46,134 nucleotides of DNA from an uncultured Clostridia bacterium (lineage in GTDB: Bacteria > Bacillota > Clostridia > TANB77 > CAG-508). The stretch covers positions 1-46,134 of the forward strand of contig CAPXSA010000024.1 of assembly GCA_948735595.1 (NCBI GenBank), written 5' to 3'. The position numbers and the translations under genes are program-made. Positions 15,679-24,651 of this stretch are shown piece after piece; positions within the stretch are counted from its first letter, which is position 1, and each line of letters opens with the position of its first letter. The notes beneath the pieces are model-generated. The model was not told the origin of the DNA. It ran no database searches and was given only the letters and a program-made list of their open reading frames with translations.

Positions 15679-16401
15679 ATGCCTGTTAAAATGAAGGAAC
15701 TCCCTATTTCAGAAAGACCTTATGAAAAATTAGAAATGTATGGAGCACATACATTATCCAATGCAGAGTTACTAGCGATTATAATAAAGAATGGAACAAA
15801 GGAAGAAAGCTCAGTTACCCTAGCACAAAAAATACTTTCACTAGGAAAGTGCAAGAATTGTACACAAGACAATTTAACATTTTTACAAGAATTATCCATA
15901 GAAGAATTTATGAAAATAAAAGGAATTGGCAAAGTAAAGGCAATTCAACTAAAAGCTACCTGTGAGTTTGCCAAACGCATTGCGAAACCAATAGAAAATA
16001 TCAGGATCAAGATAAAAACACCACAAGATATTGTAAATTTACTCATGGATGAATTGAAAAATGAAAAAAGAGAGATAGTGAAAGTCATTATTCTAAATTC
16101 TAAAAATAGTATCCTAAAAATACAAACGATTTCACAAGGCGGGACTAACTTCGTACAAGTAGATACCAAAGATATATTAATGGAGGCAGTAAAGATAGGC
16201 GCTCCTAAAATTATTATGGTTCATAATCACCCTAGTGGAGAAACAAATCCGAGTAAGGCTGATATAGAATTTACGCAAAGACTAGAAAAAGCAACTGAGG
16301 TATTTGGAATAGAGTTGTTAGACCACATTATAATTGGGTATAATCAATATACTAGTATAAAATCTTATTTATTAAAAGAATTGAAAGGAAGAAAATTATG
16401 A
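15679..16401 (+). CDS. radC: RadC family JAMM-domain protein
   Basis: A 240-residue protein with an N-terminal helix-hairpin-helix part (ELLAIIIKNG, FMKIKGIGKVKAIQLKA) and the C-terminal MPN/JAMM metal-binding motif HNHPSGETNPSKAD. Its repair role is historical and its biochemical activity unsettled. Its stop overlaps the mreB start (ATGA), so the genes are coupled. Confidence 0.95.
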   Translation: MPVKMKELPISERPYEKLEMYGAHTLSNAELLAIIIKNGTKEESSVTLAQKILSLGKCKNCTQDNLTFLQELSIEEFMKIKGIGKVKAIQLKATCEFAKRIAKPIENIRIKIKTPQDIVNLLMDELKNEKREIVKVIILNSKNSILKIQTISQGGTNFVQVDTKDILMEAVKIGAPKIIMVHNHPSGETNPSKADIEFTQRLEKATEVFGIELLDHIIIGYNQYTSIKSYLLKELKGRKL

Positions 16402-17429
16402 AATTGGCAGGTTTTGGTTCAAAAGATATTGGAGTAGATTTGGGAACAGCCAATATTATTATTACTATAAAAGGAAAAGGGATTGTTTTAAATGAGCCTT
16501 CGGTTGTTGCAATTGAAAAAGGGAGTAATACTATTTTAGCAACAGGAGCAGAAGCAAAAGAAATGGTAGGAAGAACACCCAAAGAGATTGATGCCATAAG
16601 GCCATTACAAGATGGCGTTATTGCAGACTTTACAGCAACTGGGTTAATGATGAAAAGTATGCTACAAAAGGTATGCCAAAGATATAATGTCCATAAACCA
16701 AGAGTAGTAGTAGGAGTTCCTTCAGGAATTACAGAAGTAGAAGAAAGAGCCGTCGAAGAATCTGTTATACAAGCAGGAGCAAAAGAGGTGTATTTAATTG
16801 AAGAGCCAATGGCAGCAGCAATTGGAGCCAATTTAGAAGTATCAGAACCAAACGGAAACATTATCGTAGACATTGGTGGTGGCACAACAGAAGTTGCAGT
16901 GATATCTTTAGGAGGCATTGTAGTAAGTAATTCTTTAAGAGTAGCAGGAGATGAATTAGACGAAGATATTATTAATTACGCAAAACATAGACTAAATTTA
17001 GCTATTGGAACAACGACTGCAGAAGAAATGAAAAAGCAAATAGGATGTGCTATGCCATTGATGACAGAAGAAACCATGCAAGTAAGAGGAAGAGACCTAA
17101 TTACAGGTTTGCCTCAAACACTAACTGTTACTTCAAGCCAAATTTATGAAGCAATGCATGACTCCATCCAAAAAATTGTAGATGTAGTTAAACAAACTTT
17201 AGAGAGAACACCACCAGAACTTGCTTCTGACATTATGGAAAGAGGAATTATTATAGCAGGAGGAGGATCACTTATCAAAGGCCTTGACACTCTACTTGGC
17301 AAAGAAACTGATATGCCGGTATATGTGGCAGAAAATCCACTAGAATGTGTAGCAAGAGGCGCTGAAAAGACTCTAGAGGACTTAGAGAAGTTAAGAGATG
17401 TTTTAATGAACTCCAAGAGAAAAAGATAA
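16398..17429 (+). CDS. mreB: Rod-shape-determining actin homologue MreB
   Basis: Actin-like ATPase organising lateral wall synthesis. The 343 residues contain phosphate-1 DIGVDLGTANI, phosphate-2 IIVDIGGGTTEVAV and adenosine motif GIIIAGGGSLIKGLD. The N-terminal LAGFGSKDIGVDL lacks a long amphipathic extension. First of mreB-mreC-mreD, overlapping radC by four bases. Confidence 0.97.
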   Translation: MKLAGFGSKDIGVDLGTANIIITIKGKGIVLNEPSVVAIEKGSNTILATGAEAKEMVGRTPKEIDAIRPLQDGVIADFTATGLMMKSMLQKVCQRYNVHKPRVVVGVPSGITEVEERAVEESVIQAGAKEVYLIEEPMAAAIGANLEVSEPNGNIIVDIGGGTTEVAVISLGGIVVSNSLRVAGDELDEDIINYAKHRLNLAIGTTTAEEMKKQIGCAMPLMTEETMQVRGRDLITGLPQTLTVTSSQIYEAMHDSIQKIVDVVKQTLERTPPELASDIMERGIIIAGGGSLIKGLDTLLGKETDMPVYVAENPLECVARGAEKTLEDLEKLRDVLMNSKRKR

Positions 17430-17447
17430 TACAAAAGGAGTGTATCC

Positions 17448-18275
17448 ATGTATCGAAATAAGAAAACAGGGGTAATAGGAATTATTATCACAATTATCAT
17501 TCTCATTTTAACTGTTATTTTATCCAATATCGATGTAGAAAAAATGTCTTATTTAGAAAACGCATTAAATAGCTTTGTTATGCCAATACAAAATGGGCTC
17601 ACTTATTTAAAAAATAAAATGGAAGGCAATGATAGCTTTTTCACAGACATTAGCAAGTTGCAAGAAGAAAATGAAGAATTAAAGAAAAAGAATAGTGAAT
17701 TAGAGCAGTCTTTACGAGAGTTTGAAATAGTTAAAGCAGAAAATGAGACCTTAAAAGAATATGTAGGATTAAAAGACAAATACCAAAACTATCAAACTGT
17801 GCCAGCATATATTATTAATAAAGATATTACTAATTATAATCAAATGATTGTCATTAATGTAGGAGAAAAAGATGGAATAAAACCAAATATGACAGTTATT
17901 GCAGATCAAGGTTTAGTGGGGCATGTTATTTCAACAACGCAAACCACAGCAAAAGTACAAACCATCATTGACACTGCAAGTTCGGTTAGCTGTAATATTA
18001 GTACCTCTAGAGAACCCATTATTGTAACAGGAACTTTAGAAAAAGCATCCACACTAAAAGCTAGCTATATTCCAACGGATGCAGTGATATTAGAAAATGA
18101 CAAAGTAGAAACTTCAGGAATAGGCGGAATTTATCCAAAAGGGGTTTCTATTGGAACCATTAAAGAAATCGTTAGTACCAAAAATATTACAGACCGTTAT
18201 GCTTATGTAGAAACGGCAGTAGACTTTAAAAAATTAGAAACAGTTTTAGTTATTACTAACAATAAAGTAAAATAG
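17448..18275 (+). CDS. mreC: Rod-shape-determining protein MreC
   Basis: Bitopic elongasome scaffold of 275 residues. It has an N-terminal cytoplasmic tip, a membrane helix at about 9-27, a coiled coil at about 65-105 (LQEENEELKKKNSELEQSL), and the extracytoplasmic beta domains with GEKDGIKPNMTVIADQGLVGHV and GIGGIYPKGVSIGTI. It follows mreB by 18 bases. Confidence 0.96.
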   Translation: MYRNKKTGVIGIIITIIILILTVILSNIDVEKMSYLENALNSFVMPIQNGLTYLKNKMEGNDSFFTDISKLQEENEELKKKNSELEQSLREFEIVKAENETLKEYVGLKDKYQNYQTVPAYIINKDITNYNQMIVINVGEKDGIKPNMTVIADQGLVGHVISTTQTTAKVQTIIDTASSVSCNISTSREPIIVTGTLEKASTLKASYIPTDAVILENDKVETSGIGGIYPKGVSIGTIKEIVSTKNITDRYAYVETAVDFKKLETVLVITNNKVK

Positions 18276-18294
18276 AAGAAAGAAGGAGTAAGAC

Positions 18295-18828
18295 TTGAAA
18301 AAATTTCTTTCCATTTTAGGATTAATTTTAACATTTTTAATGATTTACTTTTTACAAGCCAACTTCTTTATGTGGTTTAACATAGCAGGCGTAAAACCAA
18401 ATCTATTTATTGTATTTATTTTGTTTATAGGGTTATTTATAGGGAACAAACTAGGTTTTGCCTTTGGACTTATTTTAGGAATTTTACTAGATTTATTTAT
18501 TGGTAAAAGCATAGGAATATCTGGAATGATGCTAGGAATTGTAGGCTTAATAGGAGAATATCTAGATAATAACTTTTCTAAAGATAGTAGAGTAACGCTC
18601 ATTTTAATGGTAATGGGAAGTACAGCAGTTTATGAATTAGGAACATATCTCTTCCAAATTTTGAGATGGAATACTGCAATAGAAATATTACCATTTGTTA
18701 GAACAGTATGCATAGAAGTTATTTTTAACGTGGTATTAGTGATTATTCTATATCCACTCATGCAAAAAGCGGGAAACGCTTTAGAAAGATTATTTAAAAA
18801 TAAGTCAGTAATGACAAGATACTTTTAA
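18295..18828 (+). CDS. mreD: Rod-shape-determining protein MreD
   Basis: A 177-residue membrane protein with five or six helices and a typical MreD core (GVKPNLFIVFILFIGLFIG, FGLILGILLDLFIGKSIGISGM). The start is TTG 18295 with GAAGGAG upstream; no ATG fits the N-terminus. Confidence 0.93.
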   Translation: MKKFLSILGLILTFLMIYFLQANFFMWFNIAGVKPNLFIVFILFIGLFIGNKLGFAFGLILGILLDLFIGKSIGISGMMLGIVGLIGEYLDNNFSKDSRVTLILMVMGSTAVYELGTYLFQILRWNTAIEILPFVRTVCIEVIFNVVLVIILYPLMQKAGNALERLFKNKSVMTRYF

Positions 18829-18843
18829 TTAATTTAGTTTCAA

Positions 18844-18905
18844 TATAATGATAACATCGTTTGAACTTGTTGGTTGCTACGCGTTCTACACTTGTTATCA
18901 TTATA
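18844..18905. repeat. Hairpin element between mreD and pbp2
   Basis: TATAATGATAACA (18844-18856) and TGTTATCATTATA (18893-18905) pair perfectly over 13 bp around a 36-base, GC-richer loop. There is no T run, so it is an unlikely terminator inside the operon. It may be an RNA processing site or a small mobile repeat. Confidence 0.55.
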
Positions 18906-18952
18906 CTAAAAATTAAAAAGTTAAAAATCAAAATTAAAAGGTGGGTGATAAT

Positions 18953-21058
18953 TTGAAGCCAAGAGAAAATAGAAATGAAAGAATTCGATACAATGTACTA
19001 ACCATTTTCATTTTGTTAATAGGAATCATACTACTTGCTCAACTATTTAACCTTCAAATTATTCATGGAAAAGAATATAGAGAAACTTCTAACACAAGAC
19101 TAACAAGGGAATCCACAGTAAAAGCAGCAAGAGGAAATATTACAGACTGTACAGGAAATAAACTAGTTACTACCCAAATGGGGTTTAGTTTAGAATTATA
19201 CAAAACTAAAATAGACACTCAAATATTAAATAAAACCATTTTAAGTTTGATAAAATTACTGGAAAAAAACAAGGACACTTACATTGATAATTTGCCAATT
19301 ACTATAAAACCATATAAGTTTAAGCAAAAAACGCAAGAAGAACAAAAAAAGTGGAAAAAAGAAATGGCAATAGACGAAAATGCTACCGCAGAAGAAGCCT
19401 TTCAAAAGTTAAAAGAAAAATATGATATTCAAGAAGAAAATGTAGAGAATGCACGTAAGATTATGGCGGTGCGCTATGAAGCAACAATAGAAGGTTTTAG
19501 TAATATCAAGCCAATTACAATATCTAGAGATATTAGTAGAAAAAGTGCAAATCAAGTAAGAGAACAAAGCGATAAATTTCCGGGAACGTCTTTAGTAACT
19601 GAACCAGTGATAGAATATCCTTATAAAAGCTTAGCATCACACCTTTTAGGCTATGTAGGAAAGATTAATCAAGAAGAATATCAAGCCAAAAAAGACACAT
19701 ATAAAATGAATGACCTAATTGGTAGGGAAGGAATTCAATATACTTTAGAAGAATACTTAAAGGGAAAAGATGGTATTAGGCAAATTGATATGGCAGTAGA
19801 CGGAACAATTACAGAAGAATATATTTCCAAAGAAGCAACAGCGGGAAACAATGTAACACTAACCATTGATGCTAATTTGCAAAAAAAAGTAGAAGAAGCC
19901 TTAGAAAAGAATATCAAAAAAATTGCTAGTGGAGAGACAGATGGTAAAAAGCATAATACTAAAGAAGGCGCAGCAATTGTGATGAACGTAAAAACCGGAG
20001 ATGTTTTAGCAATGGCAAGTTATCCAAGCTATGAACCAGAGTTATTTGCAAAAGGAATTAGCAGTAGTAAATTAAAAGAATATGAAAAAGACAGTAATAC
20101 CTATAACAGAGCGATTTCAAGTGCTTATGCACCAGGATCTACTTTTAAAATGGCAGTTGCTACAGCAGCATTAGAAACAGGAACATTTACTACTAGTACG
20201 TTAGTGACAGACAATGGACCATATCCAAGAGGGCATCACCCAGTATGTTGGATTTATACAGACCACCATTATGGACATGGGGCATTAAATATTAGTAATG
20301 CTATTAAACACTCTTGCAATATTTTCTTCTATGAAATAGGTTACAAAATAGGAATAGATAAAATAGCAGAATATGCCTATCAATATGGCCTAGGCAAAAA
20401 AACGGGAATAGAACTTGCAGGAGAGTCAGTAGGAATAGTAGCTTCTACAAAATATAAACAAGAGACTTATCATGAAGAATGGCAGCTAGGAGAAACCTTG
20501 TCAGCTGCGATTGGACAAAGCTATAATAGTTTTACACCAATTCAAATGGCAAGATATATTTGTATGATAGCAAATGGTGGAAAAGCAGTTGATGTATCTG
20601 TTATTAAAGCCATTACAGACTCAGATGGAAATGCAATATCCAAAGAAGAAATTAATAAAAAAGTAAACGAAAAATTAGGAATGAAAGAAGAAGACTCAAA
20701 AGTAGAAAATCTAAAACTAAAATCAGAAACACTAGAAGCTATCAAAAAAGGAATGAAAGGTGTTACTAGTGAAGCGGGTGGAACAGCCTATTATGTGTTT
20801 TCAGATTTAGATATGGTAATAGCAGGTAAAACAGGGTCAGCAGAAACAGGAGAAAAAGATAAAGTAAATGGTTGGTATACAGGATTTGCACCATATAACA
20901 ATCCAGAAATAGCAGTAGTGGTATTCATTGAAAATGCTGGCTCAGGAGGAAATGTAGCGGGGGCGGCAAAAGAAATTATGCAAGAATATTTTGGAATGAA
21001 TGCCAAAAAAGTAAACGAGGATGTGACAGCTATTCCTAGTGTACAAGTTAATAATTAG
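18953..21058 (+). CDS. Penicillin-binding protein 2 (elongation transpeptidase)
   Basis: Class B PBP that cross-links peptidoglycan with MreBCD and RodA. It has a cytoplasmic Arg-rich tail, a membrane helix at about 15-33, and a dimerisation/pedestal domain. The transpeptidase motifs are PGSTFK (Ser about 396), SCN (about 454) and KTGS (about 626). The start is taken as TTG 18953, 8 bases after AAGGTGG; a GTG at 18941 lies within that ribosome site. Its role as PBP2/MrdA/PbpA follows from the mreCD-adjacent position. 701 residues, normal length. Confidence 0.93.
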   Translation: MKPRENRNERIRYNVLTIFILLIGIILLAQLFNLQIIHGKEYRETSNTRLTRESTVKAARGNITDCTGNKLVTTQMGFSLELYKTKIDTQILNKTILSLIKLLEKNKDTYIDNLPITIKPYKFKQKTQEEQKKWKKEMAIDENATAEEAFQKLKEKYDIQEENVENARKIMAVRYEATIEGFSNIKPITISRDISRKSANQVREQSDKFPGTSLVTEPVIEYPYKSLASHLLGYVGKINQEEYQAKKDTYKMNDLIGREGIQYTLEEYLKGKDGIRQIDMAVDGTITEEYISKEATAGNNVTLTIDANLQKKVEEALEKNIKKIASGETDGKKHNTKEGAAIVMNVKTGDVLAMASYPSYEPELFAKGISSSKLKEYEKDSNTYNRAISSAYAPGSTFKMAVATAALETGTFTTSTLVTDNGPYPRGHHPVCWIYTDHHYGHGALNISNAIKHSCNIFFYEIGYKIGIDKIAEYAYQYGLGKKTGIELAGESVGIVASTKYKQETYHEEWQLGETLSAAIGQSYNSFTPIQMARYICMIANGGKAVDVSVIKAITDSDGNAISKEEINKKVNEKLGMKEEDSKVENLKLKSETLEAIKKGMKGVTSEAGGTAYYVFSDLDMVIAGKTGSAETGEKDKVNGWYTGFAPYNNPEIAVVVFIENAGSGGNVAGAAKEIMQEYFGMNAKKVNEDVTAIPSVQVNN

Positions 21059-21071
21059 AAGGAGAAATGAA

Positions 21072-21680
21072 ATGAGTAATGTAATTAGTATTCAAACAAA
21101 AAGAGGAAAAGTAATTTTAAAGATAGAAGAAGCAAACCAAGCAGAGATTATATCAGAATTAAAAATGAAAATGCCAGAGTTAAAGAGTTTATATCAAGAA
21201 GATTCTACCCCCATTTTAGTAACAGGAAGAGTGTTCAAAAATAGAGAAATGGAAGAAATAAAAAGTGTTATTCAAGAGGTACTAGAAGTAGATGTACAAT
21301 TTGATATTCCAAAACTAGGATTACATGGAATTAAGAAATCATTCAGTAGAGATATTGCAACATCAGAAACTAGGTTTCATAGAGGCTCTTTACGTTCAGG
21401 TCAAAAGATAGAATTTGAGGGAAGTTTAGTGATTTTAGGAGATGTTAATGCAGGGGCAGAAGTACTTGCAGGAGAAAATATTGTAGTACTTGGTATTTTA
21501 AGAGGTATGGCTCATGCAGGAGCACAAGGAAATAAAGAAGCCATTATTGCGGCAGCTTCTATTGAATCTCCTCAAATTCGTATAGCTAATATTGTAAAGG
21601 AAATTGAAAGAAGTGAATTTGAAGAGCAAATTAAAATTTGTGCTTATGTAGATGAGAGTGGAGAAGTTGTACTAGAATAA
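21072..21680 (+). CDS. minC: Septum site-determining protein MinC
   Basis: FtsZ inhibitor of 202 residues. The N-terminal domain spans about 1-75 (KIEEANQAEIISELKMKMPELKSLY). The C-terminal beta-helix domain has RSGQKIEFEGSLVILGDVNAGAEVLAGENIVVLGILRGMAHAGAQGN, the MinD- and FtsZ-binding signature. ATG 21072 has GGAG 7 bases upstream. A terminator follows directly; minD and minE are not adjacent, unlike the usual arrangement. Confidence 0.93.
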   Translation: MSNVISIQTKRGKVILKIEEANQAEIISELKMKMPELKSLYQEDSTPILVTGRVFKNREMEEIKSVIQEVLEVDVQFDIPKLGLHGIKKSFSRDIATSETRFHRGSLRSGQKIEFEGSLVILGDVNAGAEVLAGENIVVLGILRGMAHAGAQGNKEAIIAAASIESPQIRIANIVKEIERSEFEEQIKICAYVDESGEVVLE

Positions 21681-21695
21681 AAATATGGAACAAAG

Positions 21696-21732
21696 AACTA
21701 CTATTAACGAAAAGGTTGATAGTAGTTTTTTA
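21696..21732 (+). terminator. Terminator after minC
   Basis: AACTACTATTAAC and GTTGATAGTAGTT pair over 13 bp with one G-T, followed by a T run. Confidence 0.9.
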
Positions 21733-21765
21733 AGGTTCTATAATTTAAGAAATTTAGGAAATATA

Positions 21766-21795
21766 TTGACATTTTATAATTGAAATTGATAAGAT
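21766..21795 (+). promoter_or_regulatory. Promoter of the pilin-like variable protein
   Basis: TTGACA (21766-21771), 18 bases, TAAGAT (21790-21795), about 95 bases upstream of the start codon. Confidence 0.6.
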
Positions 21796-21889
21796 ATGCA
21801 TAAACGAGCTACACGAGAAGCTATTAAGTATTAATAGTGTATAAAAATAAGGAAATAAGAAACACTAAAGAAAAGGGAGGAAATAGAAA

Positions 21890-23095
21890 ATGAAGAAACA
21901 ATCAGGTATCACATTAGTTGCACTTGTTGTGACTATAGTAGTCTTATTGATATTAGCAGGAATAACTATTATATATGTTTTTGGCGAAAATGGAATATTT
22001 AAATTAGCCCAAGATGCTAAAGACCAAACAGAACAAGCAAAAAAGGATGAGCAAGAATACTTCAATAATGTGAATGATACAATTAACAAATATCTAGACG
22101 GAAATGGTGGAGGAAGTAATCCAACAGATAAAGTAGATGTATCCACTATCACGGATATAACAACAAAAAATACTTCTGCTGAAGATAGTTTGGGAAATCC
22201 AATTACTATTCCAGAAGGTTTCAAGGTTGTGCCTGATGGACAAGATGGAGTAGAATATACTTATATAGGAGATAAAAAGCCAACTGTACAAGATGGAATT
22301 GTTATTGAAGATAATGAAGGAAATCAGTTTGTATGGATACCAGTAGGAAATATAAAAAATAAAGATAATACAACTACAAATATTCAACTTGCAAGATATA
22401 CATTTGATATTACCATAAATTCGGATACTCATGAAATTTCAGGAGGAACAGGAGCCATTAAGCAAACTATTATAGATGGAAGCAGTTTAACAGATGTATG
22501 GGTAGAATTAAATGGTGGTGGATATGAATATTTAGAAGAAACTTCTAATTCTACTACTTATGAAAATGCGAAAGCAAAGAATATTGAGGGTTTTAAAACA
22601 AAAGCGAAATCTAATGGAGGATATTACTTAGCAAGATACGAAGCAAGTAAAGGAGAAGGTGAAAAAGTAAAATCTAAATCAGCAGCAATATGGAATAATA
22701 TTACACAGCCAGAAGCTGCCACAAAAGCAAGAGAAATGTATAACAGTAACAGTTTTGAAAGTGATTTAGTAAATAGTTATGCATGGGATACCGCAATTGT
22801 ATTTATTCAAACTTATTCAGGAGATAACGATTATTCTAAAGAAGTTGGACCTACCTTTAGTACTATTTTAAAAAATACAGGTACTACAACAGACAAAAGA
22901 TGCAATATCTATGATATGGCTTCTAATACAGCAGAATGGACGACAGAAACCTCTAACCTTGCAGGCCATCCTTGTGTTGGCAGGGGAGGTAGTTATGGTG
23001 GCAGTGGTGGTTGCACGGCTGGTCGCGGTCGCAACGCTACATCCATTAACAACGGCTACGTTTCATTCCGTTCCCTACTTTATTTAATAAAGTAG
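21890..23095 (+). CDS. Prepilin-type protein with FGE/C-type-lectin domain, DGR target type
   Basis: The N-terminus KKQSGITLVALVVTIVVLLI is nearly identical to that of the pilin-like protein at 12680, so it is probably processed and exported the same way. The body resembles a formylglycine-generating-enzyme/sulfatase-modifying fold (FVWIPVG, GYYLARYEAS, YAWDTAIVFIQTY, CNIYDMASNTAEWTTE). The C-terminus is GRGGSYGGSGGCTAGRGR then SFRSLLYL. That pattern (RGG-x-variable-SFR-x-LY) is that of variable proteins diversified by DGRs. The last 110 bases are clearly GC-richer than the rest of the gene. 401 residues. No reverse transcriptase or template repeat lies in the window. Confidence 0.82.
   Translation: MKKQSGITLVALVVTIVVLLILAGITIIYVFGENGIFKLAQDAKDQTEQAKKDEQEYFNNVNDTINKYLDGNGGGSNPTDKVDVSTITDITTKNTSAEDSLGNPITIPEGFKVVPDGQDGVEYTYIGDKKPTVQDGIVIEDNEGNQFVWIPVGNIKNKDNTTTNIQLARYTFDITINSDTHEISGGTGAIKQTIIDGSSLTDVWVELNGGGYEYLEETSNSTTYENAKAKNIEGFKTKAKSNGGYYLARYEASKGEGEKVKSKSAAIWNNITQPEAATKAREMYNSNSFESDLVNSYAWDTAIVFIQTYSGDNDYSKEVGPTFSTILKNTGTTTDKRCNIYDMASNTAEWTTETSNLAGHPCVGRGGSYGGSGGCTAGRGRNATSINNGYVSFRSLLYLIK
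22972..23090 (+). repeat. Candidate DGR variable region (VR)
   Basis: GC-rich end of the gene with many NNC/NNT codons (GGT, GGC, AGT, TGC, CGC, AAC) surrounding fixed GRGG, TAG and SFR positions. This is the footprint expected when AAC/AAT codons of a template repeat are mutagenised. The matching template is not in the window. Confidence 0.6.
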
Positions 23096-23254
23096 TTCTA
23101 AAAACTGATTATGAAAACTAGAAAAAAGAAGAATTATGATAAATAAAATGAATAAAGAAAGTGTAATTTTTATTCAGAGAAGAAGAGAAAAGGAAAAAGT
23201 AAAAATAGTGACAGCGTTGTGGTATAAACGAATAAGTGCCAACGAAACTGACAC

Positions 23255-23671
23255 TTAACTCAATAATAATAAAATTAAAGCAAAGAAGAGATACTGATCT
23301 TTCACATCTTCTTGATACAAAAAGAAAATAAGACCGATTAATAAAATATCATCATGGTAAAGCTTTATTCCAAAAAGATTAAAAAGTTCTTCTTCATCAC
23401 CTCTATCTTCTTGATGTAAAAAATTATTTAAAAAACTAAAACCAGTAGGGGCTTTCTTAGGAGAGTTCTTTTCTTTTGCGCTATTTTTGGAAGGCTCACG
23501 ATTTGGCTTGCTATGCAAATTGGAGTAATTATTATTAGACGAACTATTGTAAAAAGAAGCGGGATATATATCACTTTTAATAGGCTGTTTTGGGATTATT
23601 GCTCGACTAGGATAATAAGGAGTATACCTTCTAAAGTGAGGAAAGCTAAAAAAAGGGTAACTATACATCAT
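23255..23671 (-). CDS. Hypothetical protein, last gene of a small-protein operon
   Basis: A 138-residue protein. The N-terminus is rich in Tyr, Phe and Pro (MMYSYPFFSFPHFRRYTPYYP). The middle is low-complexity Asn/Ser/Lys. The C-terminus has FGIKLYHDDILLIGLIFFLYQED and a hydrophobic end LFFALILLLL. The start overlaps the stop of the upstream gene (ATGA-type), so it is translationally coupled. I do not recognise the function. The tail suggests membrane association, and sporulation is a guess only. Confidence 0.7.
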   Translation of the reverse strand: MMYSYPFFSFPHFRRYTPYYPSRAIIPKQPIKSDIYPASFYNSSSNNNYSNLHSKPNREPSKNSAKEKNSPKKAPTGFSFLNNFLHQEDRGDEEELFNLFGIKLYHDDILLIGLIFFLYQEDVKDQYLFFALILLLLS

Positions 23672-24072
23672 TTTTCTTCTCTACCTCCCAAAGGATTTAA
23701 CACTTCAAACACTTTTCCCATGCTAAATAATTTAATGTATTGGTCCACTTTTTCTTTTCTACTAGGCTTTAAATAGGGTTTTAAGGACCTTAATAAATTA
23801 GCCCTTGGATCATTTTGCTGTTTATTCATAGAATCAACAATGGATTTCATTTTTAACATCGTATTCAAATCAATATTAGGCATTTCAAAAGAATCATCAG
23901 AATTTCTTTGCGCGTTACTTTCCGTAGTGTTAGACGAGTTTTCCGAAGAAGCAGAAGAGTTATTTTGTTCAGATAAAAAACTATTCATCATAGACTTAAC
24001 ATTATCTGGAATTTCATTATTTTTCAGCATTTCACTCACTTTTTGGAACATTTCTGCCATATCATCACCCAT
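23668..24072 (-). CDS. Hypothetical helical protein, middle gene of the operon
   Basis: A 134-residue protein with a helical N-terminus (MGDDMAEMFQKVSEMLKNNE), a Ser/Asn-rich linker (about 42-68) and a conserved-looking C-terminal half (MLKMKSIVDSMN, RANLLRSLKPYLKPSRKEKVDQYIKLFSMGKVFEVL). AAAGGAGAG precedes the ATG on the minus strand. Its neighbours on both sides are equally uncharacterised. No named domain recognised. Confidence 0.75.
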   Translation of the reverse strand: MGDDMAEMFQKVSEMLKNNEIPDNVKSMMNSFLSEQNNSSASSENSSNTTESNAQRNSDDSFEMPNIDLNTMLKMKSIVDSMNKQQNDPRANLLRSLKPYLKPSRKEKVDQYIKLFSMGKVFEVLNPLGGREEK

Positions 24073-24106
24073 AGATAACTCTCCTTTCTACTTCTACTAA
24101 AATAAA

Positions 24107-24262
24107 TTATTTATTCTTATTTAACTCATTCATGATTTTTGCTTTATCCTCATTACTAAGCATTTGACCGACCTTTGCTAATCCTTGCTCTAGTTGCTTT
24201 TTATCCATTTTAGAAAGCATCTCCATTAATTTACCCATATCCATATTATTCATTTGACCCAT
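24107..24262 (-). CDS. Met/Lys-rich 51-residue protein, first gene of the operon
   Basis: Short minus-strand gene, ATG 24262-24260 to TAA 24109-24107, with AAGGAGG 7 bases upstream. The protein starts MGQMNNMDMGKLMEMLSKMD, then KKQLEQGLAKVGQMLS and NEDKAKIMNELNK, which reads as two or three amphipathic helices. Coding is supported by the ribosome site, the codon bias and its operon position 34 bases before the next gene. Function unknown. Confidence 0.75.
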   Translation of the reverse strand: MGQMNNMDMGKLMEMLSKMDKKQLEQGLAKVGQMLSNEDKAKIMNELNKNK

Positions 24263-24388
24263 ATAAAGACCTCCTTATTTTTACTTCATTACAGTATATT
24301 CAATTGCGAAAAATATGTGACAGTTTTTTTGTAACAAAAACTTAATATTTTTGATCAAAAAGGAAGAGCCGTAAAAGAATTTCCAATT

Positions 24389-24395
24389 TTCGACA
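24389..24395. promoter_or_regulatory. Possible Spo0A box upstream of the giant surface genes
   Basis: TTCGACA matches the reverse complement of the TGTCGAA 0A-box core. A seven-base match can occur by chance; it is noted because the promoter of the surface operon lies about 160 bases downstream. Confidence 0.3.
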
Positions 24396-24550
24396 TTTTA
24401 GGTAGATTTCTTCCATTGAAAAAAAGAAAAAACATGCTAAAATTATATAGTATAAGTAGTATTATAAGATGAAAAAAAGTATGTCCGATGGTCAAAAAAG
24501 AAAAATAATCTACATAAAAGGTTAAAACTTGAAAAAAATCCCCAAAACCA

Positions 24551-24579
24551 TTGAAAAATGGGCAAAAAAGTCGTATAAT
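24551..24579 (+). promoter_or_regulatory. Promoter of the giant surface-protein operon
   Basis: TTGAAA (24551-24556), 17 bases, TATAAT (24574-24579), 73 bases before the ATG. Another possible promoter (TTGAAA, 16 bases, TAAAAT) lies at 24416-24443. The rest of 24263-24550 holds only the divergent leader of the small operon. Confidence 0.75.
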
Positions 24580-24651
24580 ATATTATATGGCGCATTATTG
24601 CCGAAAAAATATAAAAAAGAGCCACTTTATGGCGAATTTTAGGAGGTTACT

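Noticed and set aside
16352..16918. 188-codon minus-strand frame opposite mreB
   Set aside because: Shadow of the strongly coding mreB sequence; composition mirrors its codon bias.
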